Assembly: GCA_910588865.1 (NCBI GenBank)
Contig: CAJUSJ010000051.1
Coordinates: 1 to 27,766 of the forward strand
Reading direction: 5' to 3'
Source of the DNA: an uncultured Lachnospiraceae bacterium
GTDB lineage: Bacteria > Bacillota > Clostridia > Lachnospirales > Lachnospiraceae
Length of the DNA stretch: 27,766 nucleotides
Part shown: one piece after another, positions 21,662 to 27,766 of the stretch
Position numbering within the stretch: position 1 is the first letter of the stretch
Layout: each line of letters starts with the position of its first letter
The notes under the pieces: model-generated
What the model saw: only the letters and a program-made list of their open reading frames with translations
What the model was told of the DNA's origin: nothing
Databases searched by the model: none
Translations under genes and position numbers: made by a program

Positions 21662-22674
21662 CACAGCTTCCTCCCAACCAGACGGGCAAATGGCTTTAAG
21701 TCATCCATCAAAGTCCGGAACTGGTCAAAGGTCAGGGACTGGGGACCATCGGAGAGGGCACAGGAGGGGCAGGGATGGACCTCGATCATCAGGCCGTCGG
21801 CCCCAACGGCCACAGCCGCCTTGGCCAGAGGCTCCACATAGGCCCGGACTCCCGTGGCGTGGCTTGGGTCCACGATCACCGGAAGATGGCTCTTGGCCCG
21901 GATCACGGGAACCGCGCTGATGTCAAGGGTGTTGCGGGTGCTGGTCTCGTAGGTGCGGATGCCTCTCTCGCAGAGCACGATGTTGGGGTTGCCCTCGGAG
22001 ATAATGTACTCCGCGGCATTGAGCCACTCGTCGATGGTGGCTGACAGCCCTCTCTTTAACAGCACAGGGATCCCTGACTTGCCTGCTTCCTTTAAAAGTT
22101 CAAAGTTCTGCATGTTTCTGGCCCCGATCTGGAGCATGTCCACATATTTCACCGCGGCCTCAATCGCGTGGGCGCTGGTGACTTCACAGATCACATTGAG
22201 TCCTGTGGCATCCCTGGCTTCTTTCATGTATTCTAAGCCTTCTTCTTCCAGGCCCTGGAAGGAGTAGGGGGAAGTCCTGGGCTTGTAGGCCCCGCCCCGA
22301 AGGAATGTAGCCCCTGCCTTTTTCACCGCGACGGCAGTCTCCATGAGCTGCCTGTTGTTCTCAATGGCGCAGGGACCAGCCATGACCGTCACGCTGCCGG
22401 GGCCGATGAAGGTGTTTCCCACAGGGATCCGGGAATCCTCGGGGTGGAATTTTTTATTCACCAGTTTGTAGGACTCTGTCACATTGACGATCTTGTCAAC
22501 ACCCTCGGAGATCTCGATATTGGAGCCGTGGAGTTTGGATTTGTCTCCCACGACACCGACAATGGTGACCTCGTCACCTTTGGACAAATGGACCTGGAGG
22601 CCTCTGGACTCCACTATGCTGGCGACTCTGGAGACAGCCTCTTTGGAGGCGTTTGGTTTCATGATAATGATCAT
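21661..22674 (-). CDS. aroF: 3-Deoxy-7-phosphoheptulonate (DAHP) synthase, type I-beta with N-terminal regulatory domain
   Basis: This 337-residue enzyme condenses PEP and erythrose-4-phosphate, the first step of the shikimate pathway. The N-terminal ~70 residues (MIIIMKPNASKEAVSRV onward) form the ferredoxin-like regulatory domain found in Thermotoga-type enzymes. The barrel follows, with VMAGPCAIEN, LRGGAYKPRTSPYSFQG, IGARNMQNFELL, LLKRG and VIVDPSHATG. The metal and substrate ligands typical of the family are present. The start ATG 22674 follows GAGAGGA. It is the first gene of the operon, behind a consensus promoter with two ACTTTAAAG motifs just upstream. Confidence 0.95.
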   Translation of the reverse strand: MIIIMKPNASKEAVSRVASIVESRGLQVHLSKGDEVTIVGVVGDKSKLHGSNIEISEGVDKIVNVTESYKLVNKKFHPEDSRIPVGNTFIGPGSVTVMAGPCAIENNRQLMETAVAVKKAGATFLRGGAYKPRTSPYSFQGLEEEGLEYMKEARDATGLNVICEVTSAHAIEAAVKYVDMLQIGARNMQNFELLKEAGKSGIPVLLKRGLSATIDEWLNAAEYIISEGNPNIVLCERGIRTYETSTRNTLDISAVPVIRAKSHLPVIVDPSHATGVRAYVEPLAKAAVAVGADGLMIEVHPCPSCALSDGPQSLTFDQFRTLMDDLKPFARLVGRKL

Positions 22675-22724
22675 AGATGTATCCTCTCATTTCTATATGA
22701 TGATTTGTATTTTTATCTTTCCCT

Positions 22725-22753
22725 ATTGTAATGGAGGAATACGGATTTGTCAA
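22725..22753 (-). promoter_or_regulatory. Promoter of the aroF-tyrA-aroA operon (TTGACA, 17 bp, TACAAT)
   Basis: On the minus strand a consensus TTGACA (22748-22753) and TACAAT (22725-22730) are separated by 17 bp, ~50 bp before the aroF start. Confidence 0.8.
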
Positions 22754-22762
22754 CGCTTTTGT

Positions 22763-22787
22763 ACTTTAAAGTTTCGCACTTTAAAGC
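22763..22787. repeat. Pair of ACTTTAAAG palindromic half-sites (possible operator)
   Basis: ACTTTAAAGT (22763-22772) is a perfect palindrome and ACTTTAAAGC (22778-22787) repeats nine of its ten bases, 15 bp apart. The pair sits directly upstream of the -35 of the aro operon, in the divergent region shared with the RpiR gene. A regulator-binding site is plausible but unproven. Confidence 0.4.
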
Positions 22788-22884
22788 ATATTACTTAGCG
22801 GACAGAAAGCTGTTGACAGGTAGGGGCGGTATGTTTTTTTCAGTAGACTGGAAGAGAAGGGTGGCGCGGTAGAGCGAAACACGC

Positions 22885-22890
22885 TATAAT
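22885..22890 (+). promoter_or_regulatory. Candidate -10 element (TATAAT) of the RpiR regulator gene
   Basis: A perfect TATAAT lies 54 bp before ATG 22945. The matching -35 position is poor (TGGCGC), so this promoter may be weak or need an activator. Confidence 0.45.
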
Positions 22891-22944
22891 GGGACAGTTA
22901 CTATCGTGAAGCATATATGGTGTACCAGACAGGAGAACTAAAAC

Positions 22945-23688
22945 ATGGGAATCCGATTTGACATTTACAAGTTAAGAGACAAATACAAGCTGTCAGAGAC
23001 CGAGACGCAGATTCTGGAGTATCTTTTAAACCACCACAGCGAGATCCTGACCATGGCTGTCCGGGATGTGGCGGCAGCCAATTTTACCTCAGCCGCGACC
23101 ATTATCAAGCTGTCCAAGAAGATGGGTTACACCGGCTACATTGATATGGCCTACAGGCTGAATTTTATGATTACCAGCAGAAAAAGAGACCAGAAGCACA
23201 CTTCTGAACTCACTGGTTTTATTGATGAGATACCGGACGAAAAGCTGGATCAGTTCCGCGATCTCGTAAAAAAGCACAGGCAGGGGATCATTTTTGTGAC
23301 AGCCACGGGATTCTCAACCCCTGTGGCTGATTATATCAACCGGAAGCTGCTGGTAAAGGGCTTCAAATGTATCCAGACCAACGCTTACGGCGTCTATGAC
23401 ACGAACCAGATCGGCGGTTCCCTGGTGATCGCTATCTCCAAAAGCGGGGAGACGGACAGTATCACAAAGGTGATTGAATACGCGGTGAAAAATCACATGG
23501 ATATTATCTCCTTTACAGGGCAGCAGACGAATTCCATAGCCCGGGATTCTACGGTAAACATTCCGGTTCTGGATGACCACGCTCTAGATGACCGGAATGT
23601 GACGGCTAACTATTTTTACGCCAGGGTTATGATCTTGTTTGAGTACTTGATGAGCCGTCTCATGGAGGAATTAGAGAGCGAAAAGTAA
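22945..23688 (+). CDS. RpiR/MurR-family transcriptional regulator with SIS domain
   Basis: This 247-residue regulator has an N-terminal helix-turn-helix of the RpiR type (about 1-75, with DVAAANFTSAATIIKLSKKMGY as recognition region). A SIS sugar-phosphate isomerase-like domain follows (about 105-235), with FVTATGFSTPVADYI and the SIS signature AISKSGETDSITKVIEYA. These proteins sense phosphosugars and control sugar operons. Its position directly before the PTS and GH4 genes suggests it responds to a phosphorylated alpha-glucoside or glucose-6-phosphate and controls that operon. ATG 22945 follows AGGAG. Activator versus repressor mode cannot be told from the sequence. Confidence 0.92.
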   Translation: MGIRFDIYKLRDKYKLSETETQILEYLLNHHSEILTMAVRDVAAANFTSAATIIKLSKKMGYTGYIDMAYRLNFMITSRKRDQKHTSELTGFIDEIPDEKLDQFRDLVKKHRQGIIFVTATGFSTPVADYINRKLLVKGFKCIQTNAYGVYDTNQIGGSLVIAISKSGETDSITKVIEYAVKNHMDIISFTGQQTNSIARDSTVNIPVLDDHALDDRNVTANYFYARVMILFEYLMSRLMEELESEK

Positions 23689-23718
23689 ACAGGTTTACTC
23701 CTTGGTCAACCAGTTGAG

Positions 23719-23821
23719 AAACCCCTCAGATCTGTTTTCATATTTTGTTTTCTGTGCTAATGTATAGGCACAGGATAACTAGCCATGGCAGGTAACTTGA
23801 AAACAGAATAAAGAGGGGTTT
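23719..23821 (+). promoter_or_regulatory. Long inverted repeat that can mask the EIICB ribosome-binding site
   Basis: AAACCCCTC (23719-23727) plus CTGTTTTCA (23732-23740) are exactly complementary to GAGGGGTTT (23813-23821) plus TGAAAACAG (23798-23806), giving two 9-bp helices. The right arm contains the Shine-Dalgarno sequence AGAGGGG, nine bases before ATG 23828, and is followed by a T-rich run. It could block translation, act as an attenuator or terminate the regulator transcript. No clear promoter was seen between the regulator and the PTS gene. Confidence 0.55.
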
Positions 23822-23827
23822 TTATTT

Positions 23828-25423
23828 ATGAAAGACAAGGCAGTAAGCGCTATGCAGAAATTCGCGAAAGCCATGATCGGACCTGTTTTGTACCTGCCCA
23901 TTGCCGGGATGCTGATCGCCCTGACCGCGGTTGCCACCAACACGGCATTTGTCACAGAGGGCGGCGTGATCTGGACGATCGGGAAGTTTTTTAACGGAAT
24001 GCTCAATCCCATTATGGGCAACTTGAGTATCCTGTTTTGTGTAGGTATCGCCACGGGCATGGCGAAAAAGAAAAAAGCGGACGCGGCTTTTATCGCCCTG
24101 ATGAGTTACATATTGTTTCTGGGGGCCAACAGCCGGTGGCTGGAGCTTTCCGGGATGATGGCGGAAGGAGCCACGGCCGGAGACTTATATGGAACAGGAC
24201 AGACGATCCAGCTGGGATTTCATGTGACTGACATGGGTGTATTTCTGGGCATGATCCTGGGAGTGGTGACAGCGATTGTGCACAACCGTTACAGTGAAAC
24301 GGAGTTTAAAGGCGGCTTTGCCCCCTATGGCAACACAAAACTGGTGCTTCTGGTGATGATTCCCGTGATAGGAGTATTCAGCGTGGCTATCACTTACATC
24401 TGGCCCACCGTGGCGGCAGGGATCACGGCCCTGACAGGCTTTATGAGCGGGGCCGGAGCCGCGGGAGTGTTTGTTTACGGATTTTTAAACAGATTCCTGG
24501 TGCCCACAGGGCTCCATCATCTGATCTGGTCTCCGTTTTTGTATTCCGCTGTAGGCGGTCAGGCCATGGTGGCCGGGGAGAATGTGATCGGGGCAAAGCC
24601 TATTTTCCTTGCCCTGCTAAATGACCCGCAGGCGGGAATGATGCCTGACACCTGCCGGTTTTTGACCTACGGCCTGGTAAAAACCTTTGGAATCATAGGG
24701 GTGGCTCTGGCATTTTACTATACAGCGAAAAAATATAAGAGGGAGAACCTAAAGGCTCAGCTGATTCCCAGCACCCTGACCGCTGTGATCGCGGGTATTA
24801 CGGAGCCTTTGGAATTTACTTTCATCTTCGCGGCGCCTTCCCTGTGGCTGGTATACTCGGTTCTGGACGGATTTTTCCAGATGGTGACTTATATTGTGGG
24901 CGTCCGCGTCTGCGCTACCAACGGAATACTGGATTTTCTGGTGTTAAATCTTCCGGCAGGACCGGGACGTACTATGTGGCCTCTCTATGTGGTCATTGGG
25001 CTTGTGGAAATCCTGGTGATTTTCCTGGTGTTCCGGTTTATGATTGAGAAAATGGACTTAAAGACTCCGGGGCGTGAAGAGGATGAGACGGTTACGGATC
25101 TTCAGGAAAATGCCGCCAGCGTGAAGAATGAGATGAAGCGGCGCCAGAAAGGCTCTTTGAACGCGGCGTCAGGGGAAGATCCTCTGGAGAGGGGGAGAAA
25201 GATCGTAGAAGCCCTTGGCGGCAAGGATAATATCCTGTCTCTGGAAAACTGTTTTACCAGGCTTCGGGTGGAAGTGGCGGACGAGAGCCGGATCAATGAG
25301 CAGGAGTTAAAGGAAACAGGTTCTGCCGGGATCATGAGAAAAGGCAAGGACATTCAGGTAGTATATGGGCTGGAGATCAGCAAAGTACGGGCCCTTGTGG
25401 ATGACGCGATGGAGCACAGGTAA
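23828..25423 (+). CDS. PTS EIICB component, alpha-glucoside/glucose family
   Basis: This 531-residue membrane protein has an EIIC domain (about 1-410, roughly ten membrane segments) with family landmarks GPVLYLPIAGM, VPTGLHHLIWSPF and AGITEPLEFTFIF. A charged linker (about 415-455) and an EIIB domain (about 455-531) follow, with phospho-cysteine Cys475 in NCFTRLR. It imports and phosphorylates a sugar at the membrane. The EIIA partner is encoded separately two genes downstream. The next gene is a GH4 enzyme of 6-phospho-alpha-glucosidase type, so maltose or related alpha-glucosides are the probable substrates. The start ATG 23828 follows AAGAGGGG at nine bases. Confidence 0.93.
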   Translation: MKDKAVSAMQKFAKAMIGPVLYLPIAGMLIALTAVATNTAFVTEGGVIWTIGKFFNGMLNPIMGNLSILFCVGIATGMAKKKKADAAFIALMSYILFLGANSRWLELSGMMAEGATAGDLYGTGQTIQLGFHVTDMGVFLGMILGVVTAIVHNRYSETEFKGGFAPYGNTKLVLLVMIPVIGVFSVAITYIWPTVAAGITALTGFMSGAGAAGVFVYGFLNRFLVPTGLHHLIWSPFLYSAVGGQAMVAGENVIGAKPIFLALLNDPQAGMMPDTCRFLTYGLVKTFGIIGVALAFYYTAKKYKRENLKAQLIPSTLTAVIAGITEPLEFTFIFAAPSLWLVYSVLDGFFQMVTYIVGVRVCATNGILDFLVLNLPAGPGRTMWPLYVVIGLVEILVIFLVFRFMIEKMDLKTPGREEDETVTDLQENAASVKNEMKRRQKGSLNAASGEDPLERGRKIVEALGGKDNILSLENCFTRLRVEVADESRINEQELKETGSAGIMRKGKDIQVVYGLEISKVRALVDDAMEHR

Positions 25424-25466
25424 AGCGGCGGGTGCTGATATAGATTATTATGAGGAGGATTTGATG

Positions 25467-26795
25467 ATGAGAACATTTAAACTGGTGATCGTAGGCGGTG
25501 GAAGCACTTATACTCCAGGTATTGTAAAGAGCCTTCTGGACAAGAAGGAGGAGTTTAAGCTGGAGGAACTGCGGCTCTACGACAACAATGAGGAGAGGCA
25601 GCGGAAGGTAGGGATTCTGGTACAGAAGGTGGTGGAAAAGTTTGACCCGGAGTTGAAACTCACGTTGACTACAGACCCTGAGGAAGCGTTTACTGACATC
25701 GACTTTGCTTTTGCCCAGATGAGGGTGGGACTCTACAAGATGAGGGAGTTAGACGAAAAGATACCCTTAAAATACGATGTGGTGGGTCAGGAGACCTGCG
25801 GGCCGGGGGGATTGGCATATGGGCTGCGCACCATTTATCCCATGGTGGAGATGATTGATTTCTGTGAAAAATACGCAAAACCAACTTACTGGATCGTTAA
25901 TTACTCCAATCCCGCGGCCATTGTGGCAAAAGCCATGTACCTCCTCCGGCCAAAGGCCAGGATCTTAAATATCTGTGATATGCCTGTTGCTATTATGCGG
26001 AACATGGCTAATATCCTGGACTGCGACCGCCACGATATTGTGGCAGATTATTTCGGTCTGAACCACTTTGGATGGTTTACGAAGATCCGTGTGAAAGATG
26101 AGGACAGGACAGAGGAACTGAAAGCCTATGTAAAGGAGCACGGATATATGCCGCCGGACGAGAGGAGCGAGGTACGCCACAACGACGCTTCCTGGAAGCA
26201 CACCTTTGACAATGCCAAATACCTGGCAAGGATGTTTCCGGACTATCTGCCCAATACTTACATGCAGTACTATCTCCTGGGGGATCAGATCGTAAAGGAT
26301 GCGGATAAGAACCACACCAGGGCCAATGAGGTTATGGAGGGAAGGGAAAAAAGAATCTTTGACGCGGTGGACACTTACGAGAAGACAGGAGAGATCGACA
26401 TGACGCCTTTCTTCACCGGGGTTCACGGGGAATTTATCGTGGAAGTGGCCATGAGCCTGGCGTTTAATCTGAGAAAGCGCCACCTTGTCATGGTGCCAAA
26501 CCAGGGTGCCGTGAAAAATGTCCCCGACGACGCCATGGTGGAGATCCCCGCGTACATCACCAGCGAGGGGCCGGAGCCGGTGAGAGTGGGCCAGATCCCA
26601 ACGTTCTACAAAGGCATGATCGAGCAGCAGGAGGCCTGCGAGAAACTGGTAGTGGAGGCAGCTATAGAGGGGTCTTACAAAAAGGCTTTGATGGCATTTA
26701 CCATGAACAAAACCGTTCCATCCGCCTTTGTGGCAAAACATATTTTAGATGAGATGATTGAGGCCAACAGGGAATTTTGGCCAGAACTGAAATAG
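25467..26795 (+). CDS. GH4 6-phospho-alpha-glucosidase (NAD- and metal-dependent)
   Basis: This 442-residue enzyme hydrolyses 6-phospho-alpha-glucosides to glucose-6-phosphate and an aglycone by the NAD-dependent redox mechanism of family GH4. The Rossmann motif is VIVGGGSTYTP (8-17). CGPGGLAYGLRTIYP and NYSNPAA (145-151) follow, then Cys170-Asp171-Met-Pro, the CDMP motif typical of alpha-specific members, and GLNHFGW with metal ligand His200. Length matches GlvA/AglB proteins (~441). Two ATGs (25464, 25467) follow AGGAGG. 25467 has the better 8-base spacing. It lies between the EIICB and EIIA genes of the same operon. Confidence 0.93.
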   Translation: MRTFKLVIVGGGSTYTPGIVKSLLDKKEEFKLEELRLYDNNEERQRKVGILVQKVVEKFDPELKLTLTTDPEEAFTDIDFAFAQMRVGLYKMRELDEKIPLKYDVVGQETCGPGGLAYGLRTIYPMVEMIDFCEKYAKPTYWIVNYSNPAAIVAKAMYLLRPKARILNICDMPVAIMRNMANILDCDRHDIVADYFGLNHFGWFTKIRVKDEDRTEELKAYVKEHGYMPPDERSEVRHNDASWKHTFDNAKYLARMFPDYLPNTYMQYYLLGDQIVKDADKNHTRANEVMEGREKRIFDAVDTYEKTGEIDMTPFFTGVHGEFIVEVAMSLAFNLRKRHLVMVPNQGAVKNVPDDAMVEIPAYITSEGPEPVRVGQIPTFYKGMIEQQEACEKLVVEAAIEGSYKKALMAFTMNKTVPSAFVAKHILDEMIEANREFWPELK

Positions 26796-26822
26796 GCCAG
26801 GAGATTTACAGGAGGGAAAACC

Positions 26823-27302
26823 ATGGTGTTTTTTAAGAAAAGACAAAAAAAGGGGTTGGAGTTAAAAGCCTATGTGTCAGGAAAAGTGATTCCGATTACC
26901 CAGGTGGCTGATCCTGTGTTTTCGTCAGGAGCCTTAGGAGACGGGATCGCTATCCGGCCTGAGGAAGACCTGATCACAGCCCCCTGTGACGGGGAGGTGT
27001 CTATGGTCGCGGATACAGGACATGCCATGGGCATCACCCTGGATAACGGAGCACAGCTGATCATCCACATTGGCCTTGACACAGTGGAGATGAACGGGAA
27101 GGGATTTGAAGTGCTGGCAGCACAGGGAACCAAGGTAAAACAGGGAATGCCCCTGGTGAAATTTGACAGGAAGCTGATAGAAGAAAACGGATTTTTGGCA
27201 GACTGTATTTTAGTCATGGTGAACCGGGATCAGTTCCCTGATGTGAGATTTATAAGCGGGATGGACGCGGAGCGGAATGAGACTGTGATCGCTGTGATTT
27301 AA
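26823..27302 (+). CDS. PTS EIIA component, glucose (Crr) type
   Basis: This 159-residue cytoplasmic phosphocarrier has the EIIA-Glc fold markers LITAPCDGEV, DTGHAMGI with His67 and IIHIGLDTVEMNGKGF with His82, the residue expected to take phosphate from HPr. It ends with ISGMDAERNETVIAVI, a normal terminus. It should pass phosphate to Cys475 of the EIICB protein encoded in the same operon, completing the transporter. ATG 26823 follows AGGAGGG. It is the last gene, 27 bp after the GH4 gene, and a terminator follows 5 bp after its stop. Confidence 0.93.
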   Translation: MVFFKKRQKKGLELKAYVSGKVIPITQVADPVFSSGALGDGIAIRPEEDLITAPCDGEVSMVADTGHAMGITLDNGAQLIIHIGLDTVEMNGKGFEVLAAQGTKVKQGMPLVKFDRKLIEENGFLADCILVMVNRDQFPDVRFISGMDAERNETVIAVI

Positions 27303-27307
27303 GGAAA

Positions 27308-27344
27308 GGGGGTGCTGTCGGGTTTACCACAGCCCCCCCTTTTT
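27308..27344 (+). terminator. Terminator of the alpha-glucoside operon
   Basis: GGGGGTGCTGT pairs with ACAGCCCCCCC (one T-C mismatch), loop ~12 nt, followed by five T. Confidence 0.85.
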
Positions 27345-27391
27345 CCAAAAAAGATCAGGTAAGCATTGACTTAGACTGGACTCGAAGTTGT

Positions 27392-27577
27392 ATGGAGGCC
27401 TCGGCACAGGAGAAGGATTATTCCATCATCGGTTCTTTTACCCCCAGAGATGTGGAGGGAACCTGTGTGTACTGCGATCACTGCCAGCCCTGTCCGGCAG
27501 GCCTGAATGTGGGGCTGATCAACAAGTATTATGATCTGGCCAAAGCCGGCCCCGCCCCGCCCCGGCACGGCGAGTAG
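27392..27577 (+). pseudogene. Fragment of a Fe-S aldo/keto reductase (ferredoxin domain only)
   Basis: The reading contains DYSIIGSFTPRDVEG and CVYCDHCQPCPAGLNVGLIN followed by KYYDLAKAG. This is the Cys-rich junction between the barrel and the ferredoxin tail of one aldo/keto reductase family. Four cysteines of the first 4Fe-4S cluster are present, but the barrel upstream and the second cluster downstream are missing. The frame ends after a GCCCC triplet repeat. There is no ribosome site before the ATG, and the frame runs open upstream for ~45 bases without start. It is related to, but not a copy of, the intact reductase at 3904-5013. I read it as a decayed gene remnant. Confidence 0.6.
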
Positions 27578-27766
27578 GATACCATGCCAGACCCAGAAGA
27601 TAGGCGTATCGTCCCGATTTGCCCGGAATGCAATATGGCTTCATCTGCGTTATTGAGTGGAATTATTTTGGTTGGCAACTCCATATTTATAACGATAGCA
27701 ATAAAAAAATAATAGTTATAGTAAACGACTTAAATAAATTAATTTTGATATTTTGGGTTACATATG
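27578..27766. other. AT-rich right end, no recognisable gene
   Basis: A 42-codon frame (27584-27712) encodes a short CPEC-containing, partly hydrophobic peptide but has no ribosome site and no family resemblance. The last ~100 bases are strongly AT-rich, a composition shift similar to that of the left edge. Confidence 0.4.

Noticed and set aside
22813..22818. Perfect TTGACA before the RpiR gene
   Set aside because: No acceptable -10 lies at 16-19 bp spacing (only a T-run), so it is not called a promoter.
25965..26741. Minus-strand frame of 258 codons opposite the GH4 gene
   Set aside because: It is an antisense shadow of a gene with complete catalytic motifs and has no domain resemblance.
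27584..27712. 42-codon frame with CPEC and a hydrophobic stretch
   Set aside because: It has no ribosome site and no recognisable family, and lies in an AT-rich end region after a decayed gene. Not called as a gene.
1..27766. CRISPR arrays, tRNA or rRNA genes, phage structural genes, intact transposases
   Set aside because: Looked for on both strands. No regularly spaced repeats, cloverleaf sequences with CCA-type ends, rRNA segments or DDE/serine/tyrosine recombinase genes were recognised.

Overview
The window looks like chromosomal DNA of a Lachnospiraceae-type gut clostridium. This is an inference from the gene set, not from a marker gene. The supporting features are a tryptophan T-box in front of an ABC uptake operon, LytTR/GHKL two-component signalling, a FlxA-like coiled-coil protein, an aldo/keto reductase with two 4Fe-4S motifs, strong AGGAGG ribosome sites and sigma-A type promoters. 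Most of the window appears to be moderately GC-rich core DNA. The first ~0.5 kb and the last ~0.15 kb are visibly AT-rich, and the left 3 kb has an accessory character. No rRNA, tRNA, CRISPR array, intact transposase or phage gene was seen.

Left part (1-3.1 kb): the C-terminal end of a uracil-DNA-glycosylase-like protein, an AAA-ATPase-like/PD-(D/E)XK protein and a PIN-like (NYN-type) nuclease. At the stop codon of the nuclease gene sits a 151-bp non-coding element with 10-bp terminal inverted repeats and a perfect 8-bp flanking duplication, i.e. a MITE-like insertion. Next (3.2-5.1 kb) come a membrane-anchored CAP protein and the Fe-S aldo/keto reductase, closed by a bidirectional terminator.

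5.1-8.3 kb (minus strand): a three-gene ABC uptake operon (trpX-trpY-trpZ type) behind a T-box leader. Its specifier reads UGG (Trp) and its NCCA-binding bulge is UGGC, so tryptophan uptake controlled by uncharged tRNA-Trp is the best reading. Its promoter shares its -35 region with a divergent promoter for a cysteine hydrolase (isochorismatase/nicotinamidase-like) and a GNAT acetyltransferase.

9.5-15.3 kb: a complete five-gene peptide ABC transporter operon (binding protein, two permeases, two ATPases). It has a terminator hairpin in the leader and another after the binding-protein gene. Directly behind it is a 0.3-kb wreck that appears to fuse remnants of an RloA/AbiLi-like ATPase and an RloB/AbiLii-like protein, a decayed anti-phage pair.

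15.7-19.2 kb: a phosphoribosyltransferase-like gene with an atypical PRPP loop, a LytTR response regulator with a GHKL sensor kinase, and a FlxA-like small protein. The last is preceded by a two-turn-spaced direct repeat that looks like a LytTR operator. 19.2-22.7 kb (minus): an aroF-tyrA-aroA operon for chorismate and tyrosine synthesis. 22.9-27.3 kb (plus): an alpha-glucoside utilisation unit consisting of an RpiR regulator, PTS EIICB, GH4 6-phospho-alpha-glucosidase and EIIA-Glc type protein. The EIICB ribosome site can pair with an upstream complementary arm. The window ends with a truncated Fe-S aldo/keto reductase fragment and AT-rich DNA with no recognisable gene.
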